Positions 8,901 through 16,777 of a stretch of 57,081 bases of DNA are shown here, piece by piece. Position numbers and translations under genes: made by a program. The notes beneath the pieces were generated by a model, which was given only the letters and a program-made list of their open reading frames with translations, did no database searches and was not told the DNA's origin. The DNA is from Acetobacteraceae bacterium (GTDB taxonomy: Bacteria; Pseudomonadota; Alphaproteobacteria; Acetobacterales; Acetobacteraceae). Within the stretch, counting starts at the first letter, position 1, and every line of letters begins with the position of its first letter. Location of the stretch: assembly GCA_947455205.1 (NCBI GenBank), contig CANGNF010000034.1, positions 1 to 57,081 on the forward strand. Reading direction: 5' to 3'.

Positions 8901-9090
8901 GATCATCCACCTGCTGGTCCGCAAGCTGCACGATGCGTCGGGCCTGCTGGCCAGCCTGCACGCGACCGAGGCCGGCACGGCGGAGGCCGACCCGCTGCGC
9001 CGCAGCCTGGCCCGCGCCGACGAGGTCAACCGCCCCGACCCCGGCAGCGCCCGCGCGCTACGGCTGCCGCCCAGCCGCGACTTTCATTGA
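5923..9090 (+). CDS. dnaE2: DnaE2, error-prone DNA polymerase III alpha subunit
   Basis: Catalytic subunit of the SOS mutagenesis polymerase, 1055 residues, a normal DnaE2 length. The N-terminal PHP domain starts with SNFSFLEGASHPQEL, a DnaE2-type variant. The C-family palm carries the acidic triad: PDIDVDF (Asp381 and Asp383) and KVDVLGLGML (Asp531). The region of the replicative intein-free motif GRGSAANSALCYILGIT is intact. A C-terminal OB fold (about 880-960) is present. Unlike replicative DnaE it ends soon after. It overlaps imuB by 17 bases and should be co-induced through the LexA box at 3508. The next gene is on the other strand, beyond a tandem repeat. Confidence 0.95.
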   Translation: MAASHDFAELGAQSNFSFLEGASHPQELAGQAHALGHAALGIADRNSFAGLVRGHVAAKEVGLRFVPGARVCLPEGSDWLAWPSDRTAYGRLSELLSKGRMHAPKGECHITRDDLLAHAEGLVLARLPPETLNEAFAQRLRQDAVALRPRLALPLFCAVQHRFRGDDRDRLDQLAAIAGGARAPLLAAGQCRYHHPDRRRLADVIAAIRLGRTVDSLGLAAEANAEAHLKPAAEMLRLFRGHEQAVTNTLKVVAACGFAMTDLAYEYPDEILDPGLTPQQTLERRVEEALRHRWPEGISEKIRASVRHELALVEQLGYAPYFLTVHEIVRFATSVGILCQGRGSAANSALCYILGITAVPPDKHDMLFARFISAARDEPPDIDVDFEHERREEVIQHIYQRYGRDRAAIAATVIRYRERSAIREVGKAMGLSEDITARLAKSVWSAGQRSLAEIAAEQGLDVADPRLAMTCELTEDLVGFPRHLATHVGGFVITRGKLTQLAIVTKAAMEDRHTIEWDKEDIEALKILKVDVLGLGMLSCIRRCFALLDPGLALASVPQDDPATYAMLRRADSLGVFQVESRAQMNMLPRLRPSCFRDLCVEVAIVRPGPIQGDMVHPYLRRKNGEEEVTYPSPELQRVLEKTLGVPLFQEQAMQIAIVGAGFSPERADQLRRAMATFRNTGTIWNFQQDFVSGMLGNGYTAEFAERCFKQIEGFGTYGFPESHAIAFAYLVYVSAWLKCHYPGAFACALLNSQPMGFYAPAQIIRDARDHGVAVLPADARFSDWDSTLEGGALRLGLRLVQGLSAGVGQRIMAARPAASLEDLARRAGLDRGSLGQLAEADACRGFGLDRRAALWAAAAFEAPAPLQAEALEPTALLPQATAGEQTVLDYTSTGLTLRHHPLALLRPSLGPVDTRTLARAPQGKWLRLPGLVLVRQRPGSAKGVVFFTVEDEWGTANLVLYPDVAQQFRATVVTARLVIAEGRVERHQAAIPIIHLLVRKLHDASGLLASLHATEAGTAEADPLRRSLARADEVNRPDPGSARALRLPPSRDFH

Positions 9091-9103
9091 TGGGAGGAGC
9101 AGC

Positions 9104-9316
9104 GATTCACGCCCAGCGGCGCCAAAGGGCCTCGGGCGAACGCGGCAACTTCCGACCTGCGATTCACGCCCTGCAGCGCCAAAGCGCCTCGGGCGATCGC
9201 GGCAACTTCCGACCTGCGATTCACGCCCTGCAGCGCCAAAGCGCCTCGGGCGATCGCGGCAACTTCCGACCTGCGATTCACGCCCAGCGGCACCGAAGCG
9301 CCTCGGGCGATCGCGG
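9104..9316. repeat. tandem array, 57-bp unit, 3.7 copies
   Basis: Units at 9104-9160, 9161-9217, 9218-9274 and a 42-base partial at 9275-9316. Units 2 and 3 are identical; unit 1 differs at four bases. Each begins GATTCACGCC and contains GGGCGATCGCGG near base 31-42, with a small GC hairpin between; the last 15 bases act as a linker. The array fills the gap between the convergent dnaE2 and a small minus-strand gene, whose stop codon follows the last copy at once. The first 42 bases resemble single intergenic copies at 27463, 32586, 37772 and 38811, so this is a REP/BIME-like family. Confidence 0.9.
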
Positions 9317-9601
9317 TCAGGAGGAAACGTGGTCCTTGGGCCCGCGCCGGCGCAGGCTGCCGAACAGCCAGACCCCCAGCATCATCGCCAGCAGCGTCAG
9401 CGTCATCGGCAGCAGCGCCTGGGTGAACAGCTTCTGCAGGTCGCCCAGCAGCAGGGAGAAGATGAAGACGCGGTCCATCTCGTTCGACCTGGCGTCCAGC
9501 CAGGTGCGGGCATAGAAGCCCAGCCGCTCCCGGTGCTCGAAGCCCCAGTAGCCGATCCAACCCAACCCACACAGGACCCAAAGGCGCAGCAGCAGCCGCA
9601 C
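9317..9601 (-). CDS. small two-helix membrane protein of unknown function
   Basis: Not recognised. The 94-residue product has two hydrophobic segments (about residues 3-20 and 62-82) separated by a charged, loop-like part, and ends with a basic then polar tail (RRRGPKDHVSS). It is probably an inner membrane protein. It starts with GTG at 9601, preceded by GGAAGG at good spacing. It follows the glycosyltransferase gene by about 77 bases on the same strand and converges on dnaE2 across the tandem repeat. Confidence 0.6.
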   Translation of the reverse strand: MRLLLRLWVLCGLGWIGYWGFEHRERLGFYARTWLDARSNEMDRVFIFSLLLGDLQKLFTQALLPMTLTLLAMMLGVWLFGSLRRRGPKDHVSS

Positions 9602-9678
9602 GGTTCACCCTTCCCAGGCGCCGGGCCACTCCCAGGCGCGGGCCGACGCTAGCCATCAACCGCTGGTGGCGGCAAGCC

Positions 9679-10629
9679 TTAACCCGGCCCGTGGCCGCGC
9701 GGCACCCGCACCGGGTGGCGGGTTGCAAAGGGGGCGCAGAGCACCCGTTGCCCAGCCCAGCCCGCCGGCAACAGCCGCAGCGCATGCAGCGCGCGCAAGG
9801 CCAGCAGCCGCGGCGCCAGCCACCAGCCCCCGCGCCGGATGGCCCAAAGGTAAGCCCGGCCCAGGGCGCGCTGTACCGCCAGCCGCCGCAGCCCGGGCGC
9901 CAGCGCCGGCCGCGCCGCGATGAAGCGCAGCGCCGCGCGGTTCATGTCGTGCAGGGTCTGCGCCTGGTTGTCGGAAAGCCGGCCCGGCGCCTGTTCCGCC
10001 AGCGCCGCGACGGGCGCCCGCAGCAGCGCCACCTTGCCCAAGGCGCCCAGGCGCAGTTCCAGCGAGTAGTCCTGGATGAACACCCCGGCGTCGCAGCCGC
10101 CCACGGCGCGCAGCGCTTCCCGCCGCGCCAGCCACAGGCTGGGCATGGTCTGGGCGCGCTTCAGGGAAAGCGGCAGCAGGTCCACCCGCTCCGGCGTTGG
10201 CCAGGGGGGCTCGGCGGGGGCGATGGGGGCACCGACCACGTAGCCTGGCTGGTCCGCCGGCAGGGCGCAGGCGGCGTGGGCGCCGGTCTGCTGAAGCGCC
10301 GAGAGCATCCATTCCGTGCACCAGGGCAGCAGTACGTCGTCGCCATCCACCAGCTTGACGAACTCGCCCGTCGCCGCCGCCAGCCCGGCGTTGAGTGCCA
10401 CCGCGGGCCCGGCATTCTCCTGCTGCAGCACCACCACGTCGGGGGTGCCGGCGGTCAGGTGCTGCAGCACCTCGACCGTGTCGTCGGTGGAGCCGTCATC
10501 AACGAAGACATACTGCGCGGCGAACCCGCCCCGCTGCCCCACCAGCCCGGCCCAGACCTGCGGCAGGTAGGCCGCCTTGTTGTACAGCGTGACGACGTAG
10601 CTGACCCTTGGGGAGGCGCTGGCCGGCAC
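9679..10629 (-). CDS. family 2 glycosyltransferase
   Basis: GT-A fold glycosyltransferase of 316 residues. The N-terminal domain shows VSYVVTLYNKAAYL, the nucleotide-sugar motif VDDGSTD (residues 43-49) and the DXD-like VDGDD (94-98) that binds the metal and donor sugar. An aromatic QDYSLELRL block around residue 190 fits the acceptor side. The C-terminal quarter is rich in Arg, Leu and Trp and may attach to the membrane. It follows isovaleryl-CoA dehydrogenase by 3 bases, so it shares the transcript of the preceding catabolic operon, though nothing links it functionally. The sugar and acceptor are unknown. Confidence 0.85.
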   Translation of the reverse strand: MPASASPRVSYVVTLYNKAAYLPQVWAGLVGQRGGFAAQYVFVDDGSTDDTVEVLQHLTAGTPDVVVLQQENAGPAVALNAGLAAATGEFVKLVDGDDVLLPWCTEWMLSALQQTGAHAACALPADQPGYVVGAPIAPAEPPWPTPERVDLLPLSLKRAQTMPSLWLARREALRAVGGCDAGVFIQDYSLELRLGALGKVALLRAPVAALAEQAPGRLSDNQAQTLHDMNRAALRFIAARPALAPGLRRLAVQRALGRAYLWAIRRGGWWLAPRLLALRALHALRLLPAGWAGQRVLCAPFATRHPVRVPRGHGPG

Positions 10630-10632
10630 GGG

Positions 10633-11805
10633 TCAGGCGGTCTCGCGGAACAGTTCGCGGCCGATCAGCATGCGGCGGATCTCGCTGGTGCCGGCGCCGA
10701 TCTCATACAGCTTGGCATCGCGCAGCAGCCGGCCGGTCGGGCTTTCATTGATGTAGCCCATGCCGCCGAGGATCTGGATGGCGTCCAGCGCCGCCTTGGT
10801 CGCCGCTTCCGCCGCGAACAGGATGGCGCCGGCGGCGTCCTTGCGCGTGGTCTGGCCGCGGTCGCAGGCGCGGGCCACGGCGTAGACGTAGGCGCGGCTG
10901 GCGTTCAGCTGGGTGTACATGTCCGCCACCTTGGCCTGGATCAGCTGGAACTCGCCGATCGCCTGGCCGAACTGCTTGCGCTCATGGACATAGGGCAGCA
11001 CCACGTCCAGCGCCGCCTGCATGATCCCGATGGGACCGGCGGCCAGCACCGCGCGTTCATAGTCCAGGCCCGACATCAGCACGCGCACGCCTTCGTTCAC
11101 CTGGCCCAGCACGTTCTCGGCCGGCACCTCGCAGTCCTCGAACACCAGCTCGCTGGTGGGGGACCCCCGCATGCCCAGCTTGTCCAGCTTCTGCGCCGGG
11201 CGGAAACCCTTGAAGTTCTTCTCCACCAGGAAGGCGGTGATGCCGCGCGGTCCGGCATCCGGCGCGGTCTTGGCGTAGACCACCAGCGTGTCCGCGTAAT
11301 GCGCGTTGGTGATCCACATCTTGGTGCCGTTCAGCACGTAGCGGTCGCCGCGCTTGTCGGCGCGCAGGCGCATGCTGACCACGTCGCTGCCCGCGCCAGG
11401 CTCGCTCATCGCCAGTGCACCCAGGTGTTCGCCGCTGACCAGCTTGGGCAGGTAGCGCTGCTTCTGCGCCTCCGTCCCGTTGCGGCGGATCTGGTTGACG
11501 CAGAGGTTGCTGTGCGCGCCGTAGCTCAGCCCGACCGAGGCCGAGCCGCGGCTGACCTCCTCCATGGCGACGCAATGGGCCAGGTAGCCCATGTTGCTGC
11601 CGCCATACTCTTCCTCAACCGTGATGCCATGCAGGCCGATACCGCCCATCTCCGGCCACAGCGCATGCGGAAAGGCGTCGTCGCGGTCGATGGTGGCCGC
11701 GATCGGCGCGATCTTCTCGGCGGTGAAGCCGCGCACCGTGTCGCGCAGCATGTCGATATCAGCGCCCAGGTCGTGGTCCAGTGTGGGGAAGCCGATATTG
11801 CTCAT
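10633..11805 (-). CDS. ivd: isovaleryl-CoA dehydrogenase
   Basis: FAD enzyme that oxidises isovaleryl-CoA to 3-methylcrotonyl-CoA in leucine breakdown, passing electrons to ETF. The 390-residue protein has the full acyl-CoA dehydrogenase fold ([48 protein letters not shown]). Two residues pick out the subfamily: the catalytic Glu lies in GLDYERAV (Glu250), and the place where medium-chain enzymes carry their catalytic Glu reads [12 protein letters not shown] with Gly, both as in isovaleryl-CoA dehydrogenase. The ATG at 11805 overlaps the upstream ligase stop. It is the last clearly catabolic gene of the long liv operon. Confidence 0.9.
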   Translation of the reverse strand: MSNIGFPTLDHDLGADIDMLRDTVRGFTAEKIAPIAATIDRDDAFPHALWPEMGGIGLHGITVEEEYGGSNMGYLAHCVAMEEVSRGSASVGLSYGAHSNLCVNQIRRNGTEAQKQRYLPKLVSGEHLGALAMSEPGAGSDVVSMRLRADKRGDRYVLNGTKMWITNAHYADTLVVYAKTAPDAGPRGITAFLVEKNFKGFRPAQKLDKLGMRGSPTSELVFEDCEVPAENVLGQVNEGVRVLMSGLDYERAVLAAGPIGIMQAALDVVLPYVHERKQFGQAIGEFQLIQAKVADMYTQLNASRAYVYAVARACDRGQTTRKDAAGAILFAAEAATKAALDAIQILGGMGYINESPTGRLLRDAKLYEIGAGTSEIRRMLIGRELFRETA

Positions 11806-13424
11806 GGTCCTGCCTTCCGCTCCGTCAGTTGGCGCCGTAGCACGCCGCGCATCACCTTGCCCGTGGTCGTCAGCGGCAGCGCCTCGACGAAATGCACCTG
11901 CCGCGGATAGGCATGCGCCGCCAGCCTGGTTTTCACCAGCGCCTGGATTTCCGCCGCCAGCGCCGGGCCGGGCGTGGCACCCTCGGCCGGCACCACCACG
12001 GCGGTCACAACCTCGGTCCGCAGCGCATCCGGCAGGCCGATGACGGCGGCCATGGCCACGCCGGGGTGGCGCAGCAGGCAATCCTCGATCTCGCCGGGGC
12101 CGATGCGATAGCCGGCCGAGGTGATCACATCGTCATCGCGGCCGATGAAGCGGAACCAGCCATCCTCGCTCATCACGCCCTGGTCGCCGGTGAGCAGCCA
12201 GTCGCCGACGAACTTGGCCGCCGTGGCTTCAGGCTTGTTCCAGTAGCCGAGGAACATCACGGGGTCCGGGCGCTTCACCGCGATGCCACCCTGCTCGCCC
12301 GGCGCGCATTCGCTGCCATCCGGGTGGACGACGGCCACCTGATGCCCGGGCACCGCGCGCCCGATCCAGCCCGGGCGCACCGGCTCCAGCGCGCTGCAGC
12401 CGGAGAGCACCAGGTTGCATTCGGTCTGGCCGTAGAACTCGTTGATCTGCACCCCGAAGGCGGCCTGCCCCCAGTCCAGCAGCTCCGCGCCCAGCGTCTC
12501 CCCGCCGCTGCCGATGCTGCGCAGGCGGGCGCCAAAGCGCTGCGGTTCCGGCACGGCGCGCAGCATCTTCAGCGCGGTCGGCGGCAGGAAGCTGTTGCGG
12601 ACGCCATGCTCGGCCATCAGCCGCAGCGCGAATTCCGGCTCGAACTTCTGCATCCGATGCGCCAGCACCGGCACGCCGTGATGCAGGCTGGGCAGCAGCA
12701 CGTCCAGCAGCCCACCGATCCAGGCCCAGTCCGCCGGCGTCCACATCAGGTCGCCCGGTTGCGGGAACAGGTTGTGCGGCAGTTCGACGCCGGGCAGGTG
12801 GCCCAGCAGCGTGCGATGCGCGTGCAGCGCACCCTTCGGGCTGCCGGTGGTGCCGGAGGTGTAGATGATCAGCGCGGGATCATCGGCGGCGGTGTCCACC
12901 GGGGTGAAGCTGTCGCGGGCGCGCGCCATCTCCGTGTGCAGGTCCAGCGCGTCTCCGCCATCCGCGCTCAGCACCAGGCGCAGTGCCGGCAGGCGTGCGC
13001 GGATCGCCGCGATCTTGCCAAGGCCAAGCTGGTCCGTCACCAGCACCGCCGCGCCACAATCCGCCAGCCGGTACTCCAGCGCTTCCTCGCCGAACAACTG
13101 GAACAGCGGCACCGCGATGCAGCCCAGCTTGTACGCGGCAATATGCGCGATGGCCGCTTCCGGCACCTGCGGCAGCAGGATCGCCACGCGCTCGCCGGCC
13201 TGCACGCCATGGCCGCGCAGCACGTTGGCCAGGCGGTTGCTGGCGGCCTTCAGCGCGTCGAAGCTGATGCGCGTGGTGCGGCCCTCGGCCACATGCAGCA
13301 GCGCCAGCCGGCCGCTGCCATCGGCCCATTTGTCGCAGGCATCCACGCCCATGTTGTAGCGCGCGGGGATGCGCCAGCGGAAAGCGGCTGAAATCTCGGC
13401 GTGGCTGGCGCCGGCGGGCAGCAT
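11802..13424 (-). CDS. AMP-forming acyl-CoA synthetase (medium-chain/acetyl-CoA synthetase-like)
   Basis: Adenylate-forming ligase that activates a carboxylic acid with ATP and CoA. The 540-residue protein has the P-loop-like A3 motif [18 protein letters not shown], the A5 motif [12 protein letters not shown], the A7/A8 region [38 protein letters not shown], and the catalytic lysine near the end ([12 protein letters not shown]). The [19 protein letters not shown] block is typical of medium-chain acyl-CoA synthetase relatives. Its ATG overlaps the stop of the upstream ligase (TGATG) and its stop overlaps ivd. The substrate is not fixed by sequence; a branched short-chain acid would fit its place before ivd. 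Confidence 0.87.
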   Translation of the reverse strand: MLPAGASHAEISAAFRWRIPARYNMGVDACDKWADGSGRLALLHVAEGRTTRISFDALKAASNRLANVLRGHGVQAGERVAILLPQVPEAAIAHIAAYKLGCIAVPLFQLFGEEALEYRLADCGAAVLVTDQLGLGKIAAIRARLPALRLVLSADGGDALDLHTEMARARDSFTPVDTAADDPALIIYTSGTTGSPKGALHAHRTLLGHLPGVELPHNLFPQPGDLMWTPADWAWIGGLLDVLLPSLHHGVPVLAHRMQKFEPEFALRLMAEHGVRNSFLPPTALKMLRAVPEPQRFGARLRSIGSGGETLGAELLDWGQAAFGVQINEFYGQTECNLVLSGCSALEPVRPGWIGRAVPGHQVAVVHPDGSECAPGEQGGIAVKRPDPVMFLGYWNKPEATAAKFVGDWLLTGDQGVMSEDGWFRFIGRDDDVITSAGYRIGPGEIEDCLLRHPGVAMAAVIGLPDALRTEVVTAVVVPAEGATPGPALAAEIQALVKTRLAAHAYPRQVHFVEALPLTTTGKVMRGVLRRQLTERKAGP

Positions 13425-14650
13425 CAGCCAGGCACCGGGCGGGTGTCGTCGATCACCTTGCCATCATTCGGCAGCGTGCCCGGCGGCACCACTGCCACCG
13501 CGCCGCGCAGCTTGGTGACGCTGGCCAGTGCCTCGGTCAGCCGCGCTTCGTCGGCCGGCGCTTCCACGCGCAGCAGCATGGTGTCGCGCTCACCTTCCAA
13601 CGCAACCACCAGCCTGGCACGGCCGCTGACACCGGCGGAGGCCAGCACCTGCGCCACCTGCTCCGGCCGCACGAACAACCCGCGCACCTTGGCGGATTGA
13701 TCCGCGCGACCCATCCAGCCGCGCATGCGCGTATTGGTGCGGCCGCAGGGCGAAGCGCCCGGCAGCACCGCGGAAAGATCGCCGGTGGCGAAGCGCAGCA
13801 GTGGGTAATCCGGCGACAGCGTGGTCACCAAGACCTCGCCGACCTCGCCATCCGGCACCGGCTCGCCCGTGCCGGGACGGACGATTTCCAGCAGCACGCC
13901 CTCGTCCAGAATGAGGCCTTCGCGCGCCACGCTCTCATACGCGATGAGGCCGAGATCGGCGGTGCCGTAGCTCTGCAACACCGTCAGCCCGCGCGCCGCG
14001 TACCATTGCCGCAGCGACGGCAGGTAGGCGCCGCCGGTCACATGCCCCAGCGTCAGCGAGGACAGGTCGAGGCCAAGTTCGTCGCCCTTCTCCAGGATGG
14101 TCTTGAGGAAATCCGGCGTGCCGGCGTAGCAGCGCGGCCGCAGTTGCGCCGCCGAGCGGGCCTGCAATTCGGTGTTGCCGGTGCCGGCGGGGAAGACCGG
14201 GCAATCCAGTGCCCGCGCACCACCTTCCAGCATGCTGCCGGCGGGGGTGAAGTGATAGGCGAAGCAGTTGTGCAGCAGCTCGCCGGGCCGCAGCCCGGTG
14301 GCAAACAGCGCGCGGGCGAAGCGCCAGTAATCCGGCCCGCTGCCCTCGGGTTCATAGATCGGCCCCGGCGAGGCGAAGACGCGCGCCAGCCGCCGCGTCT
14401 CGGTCGCCGCCAGGCCGCCGAAGGGCGGGTGCGCCGCCTGACGTTCCAGCAACGTCGCCTTGCGCGTCACCGGCAGCCGCGCCAGCGCCGCCAGGTCGGT
14501 CACCGCAGCCGCATCAACGCCGGCCAATGCCTCGGCATAGTAGGGCGCGTTGCGTTGCGCCTGCGCCACCTGCGCGGCCAGCCGGCGCGCGATGTCGGCG
14601 GCGCGCTCGTCGGCGCTGCGGGTTTCCAGCCGGTCGAAATGCTCGCTCAT
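13424..14650 (-). CDS. phenylacetate-CoA ligase (PaaK)-like protein
   Basis: Adenylate-forming enzyme of the PaaK family, 408 residues. Recognisable are the N-terminal ITRKATLLERQ-like helix (VTRKATLLERQ), a middle domain with LQSYGTADLGLIAYE, and a C-terminal part with LRFATGDLSAVLPGASPCGRTNTRMRGWMGRADQSAKVRGLFV compressed into the usual GRxD and KVRG motifs. The Ser/Thr-rich P-loop of normal PaaK (SSGTTGKPT) is replaced by FASPGPIYEPEG, so ATP handling may differ. ATG at 14650 is chosen because it overlaps the livF stop (ATGA); a GTG at 14656 is possible. It lies between the importer genes and another ligase. Confidence 0.8.
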   Translation of the reverse strand: MSEHFDRLETRSADERAADIARRLAAQVAQAQRNAPYYAEALAGVDAAAVTDLAALARLPVTRKATLLERQAAHPPFGGLAATETRRLARVFASPGPIYEPEGSGPDYWRFARALFATGLRPGELLHNCFAYHFTPAGSMLEGGARALDCPVFPAGTGNTELQARSAAQLRPRCYAGTPDFLKTILEKGDELGLDLSSLTLGHVTGGAYLPSLRQWYAARGLTVLQSYGTADLGLIAYESVAREGLILDEGVLLEIVRPGTGEPVPDGEVGEVLVTTLSPDYPLLRFATGDLSAVLPGASPCGRTNTRMRGWMGRADQSAKVRGLFVRPEQVAQVLASAGVSGRARLVVALEGERDTMLLRVEAPADEARLTEALASVTKLRGAVAVVPPGTLPNDGKVIDDTRPVPG

Positions 14651-15459
14651 AGCCACCGCTTCCTGCGCCGATAACTCTTCAGCCCCTTGAAGCTCTTGCG
14701 GTCGGCACCGTGCCCGCCGAGGTAGAACTCCTTGACGTCCTCATTGTCGGCCAGTTCCGCCGCGGTGCCGTCCAGCACCACTTTTCCCTGCTCCATCACA
14801 TAGCCGAAGCTGGCGACGGAAAGCGCCATCCGCGCATTCTGCTCCACCAGCAAAATCGTCACGCCGAGTTCCTGGTTGATGCGGCGGATGATGCCGAAGA
14901 CCTCCTTCACCAGCAGCGGCGAGAGGCCCATCGACGGCTCGTCCATCAAAATCAGCTTCGGCCGCGCCATCAACGCGCGGCCGATCGCCAACATCTGCTG
15001 CTCCCCGCCCGAGAGGTAGCCGGCTAGGCCGGTGCGCTCCTTCAGCCGCGGGAAATACGAGTAAACCATCTCGATATCGCGGCCGACCTCGTTGTCGCTG
15101 CGCGTGAAGGCGCCCAGCCGCAGGTTCTCCAGGCAGGTCATGTCGCCGATGATCCGGCGGCCCTCCATCACCTGGAAGATGCCGCGGCGGACGATGTCGT
15201 GCGGCTCCACGCCGTTGATCCGTTGGCCCGCGAACATGATGTCGCCGCGGATCACCTCGCCTTCCTCGGCCTTCAGCAGGCCGGAGATCGCCTTCAGCGT
15301 GGTGGATTTGCCGGCGCCATTGGCACCCAGCAGGGCGACGATCTCGCCCTGCGGCACCCGCAGCGAAAGCCCGCGCAGCACCAGGATGACGTCGTTGTAG
15401 ACGACCTCGATGTTGTTGACCTCAAGCAAGGCCGACGTGGTTCCCGGTGCTGCGCTCAT
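14647..15459 (-). CDS. livF: branched-chain amino acid-type ABC transporter ATPase LivF
   Basis: Second ATP-binding subunit of a LIV-type (HAAT) importer. The 270-residue protein has Walker A GANGAGKST, Q-loop FQVMEGRRI, signature LSGGEQQMLAIGRAL, Walker B LILMDEPSMGL and H-loop-equivalent LVEQNARMAL, the Gln/Asn form seen in LivF. A C-terminal extension of about 20 basic residues (SFKGLKSYRRRKRW) goes beyond the usual LivF. ATG at 15459 is used; the longer frame from 15519 adds 20 unconserved residues that overlap livK. It lies 4 bases after livK and overlaps the PaaK-like gene. Confidence 0.9.
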   Translation of the reverse strand: MSAAPGTTSALLEVNNIEVVYNDVILVLRGLSLRVPQGEIVALLGANGAGKSTTLKAISGLLKAEEGEVIRGDIMFAGQRINGVEPHDIVRRGIFQVMEGRRIIGDMTCLENLRLGAFTRSDNEVGRDIEMVYSYFPRLKERTGLAGYLSGGEQQMLAIGRALMARPKLILMDEPSMGLSPLLVKEVFGIIRRINQELGVTILLVEQNARMALSVASFGYVMEQGKVVLDGTAAELADNEDVKEFYLGGHGADRKSFKGLKSYRRRKRWL

Positions 15460-15463
15460 CGCC

Positions 15464-16750
15464 CTACCAGCCCAGCCACTCGCGCTTGCGGTCCAGCTCG
15501 ATGGTGGCGACCGATTCAACCCGCATCGTGCCGGCGCGCATCAGGTCGGCCACGCTGCCCTGGCTGGTGTCGCCGTTGACGCGGGCGCGGTACAGCCCCA
15601 CGCGCAGCGTGCCGCGATGGTCGTCCGGCGCGAAGTTGGAGGGGTTGCAGACCCCCTCCATGCCGCGCGGCACCCAGTTGCGGCGGGCGTAGAAGCCCTC
15701 GCGGATGCGCTCGCCATTCACCGCGCCATTGTTCTGCGCAGCGTGCTCCATGGCTTCCACCATCAGCAGCGCCGAGCACACGCCGGCCACGTAGTGCACC
15801 GGCCGGTACGCCGTGCCGGCGGGGTCCGAGATGCGGCTGATCGCCTGCACATTGGCCATGCCCGGCGCTTCCTGGCCCCAGACCACGGCGGTACGCACCG
15901 GGAAGACCACGTTGTTGGCCGCGGCGCCGGCAGTCTTCATCGCGTTCTCATCCATGCCCCAGACATTGCCGAGGAACTGCACCTGCACCCCCGCCGTCTG
16001 GCAGGCGCGCAGCACCGAGATGTTGGAGCCCGCGGTGTTGCCCAGGTAGGCGTAGTTGGCGCCCTGGCTCTTCAGCGTCAGGCACTGCGCGGTATAGTCG
16101 CCCGGCGTCAGCGCGAAGACGATGGCGGGCAGCACGTCGAAGCCGAGTTCCGCCGCCAGCGCCTCACCGGCCGCCTTGGGGCTGTTCGGGTAGGGGTGGT
16201 TGCCGCCCATGTGGACGTATTTCGGCTTGCCCGGGCGGCCGCTGGCCTCCCAGTCGCGCTTGGCCCAGATCAGCATGGCGCGCAGCGCATCCGAATAGGA
16301 CGGGCCGTAGAAGAAGTTGAACGGCGTCGCCTCCGCACCCTGCCGGCCGCTGGCGGCGGCGGCGTCGGTCAGCGCGGCGGAGTAGGAGCCGGAGACGTAG
16401 GGGATGCGGTCGCGGGTGACGAAGCGGGTCAGCGCCTCGGTATCCGCGGTGCCCCAGCCCATGATGCCGACCACGCGCTCGCGGCTCCAGGCCTGGTACT
16501 GGCTGACGGCGCGCGGCGCTTGGTAGCCGTAGTCGAAGGCCAGCACGTTCAGCGGCCGCCCGGCCACGCCGCGCCGGGTCTGGTTCACCCAGGCCAGCGT
16601 GTCGTTGACGCCCTGGCCGAAGGGCAGGCCGACATCGGACGTGGCGCCCGAATTGTCCATCAAGTGGCCCAGGTTGATCCGCTGCTGCGCCTGGCCCGGC
16701 AAGGCCAGGCCGGCGGCCAGCGCCAGGCCCAGCATCATCCGCTTCATCAT
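15464..16750 (-). CDS. livK: LIV-type ABC transporter substrate-binding protein LivK
   Basis: Periplasmic receptor of the importer encoded around it. The 428-residue protein has a clear signal peptide (MMKRMMLGLALAAGLALPGQAQ) and a two-lobed type I binding fold with VVGIMGWGTADTEALTRFVTRDRIPYVSGSYS, where HAAT receptors contact the ligand. The start at 16750 has GGAGG 8 bases upstream, while 16768 lacks one. Sequence features such as NFFYGPSYSDALRAMLIWAKRDW are common in receptors linked to acyl-CoA ligase operons. The ligand is unknown; carboxylates are as likely as amino acids here. Confidence 0.88.
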   Translation of the reverse strand: MMKRMMLGLALAAGLALPGQAQQRINLGHLMDNSGATSDVGLPFGQGVNDTLAWVNQTRRGVAGRPLNVLAFDYGYQAPRAVSQYQAWSRERVVGIMGWGTADTEALTRFVTRDRIPYVSGSYSAALTDAAAASGRQGAEATPFNFFYGPSYSDALRAMLIWAKRDWEASGRPGKPKYVHMGGNHPYPNSPKAAGEALAAELGFDVLPAIVFALTPGDYTAQCLTLKSQGANYAYLGNTAGSNISVLRACQTAGVQVQFLGNVWGMDENAMKTAGAAANNVVFPVRTAVVWGQEAPGMANVQAISRISDPAGTAYRPVHYVAGVCSALLMVEAMEHAAQNNGAVNGERIREGFYARRNWVPRGMEGVCNPSNFAPDDHRGTLRVGLYRARVNGDTSQGSVADLMRAGTMRVESVATIELDRKREWLGW

Positions 16751-16777
16751 CACGTTCGCCTCCGTCATTTTTATGGT

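Noticed and set aside
9104..9316. CRISPR array
   Set aside because: Units abut directly, with no variable spacers and no cas genes nearby.
9084..9785. Minus-strand frame with 19-residue repeats across the tandem array
   Set aside because: The repeats arise because the DNA unit is 57 bp (19 codons). The frame overlaps the small membrane gene and the glycosyltransferase end, and has no family match.
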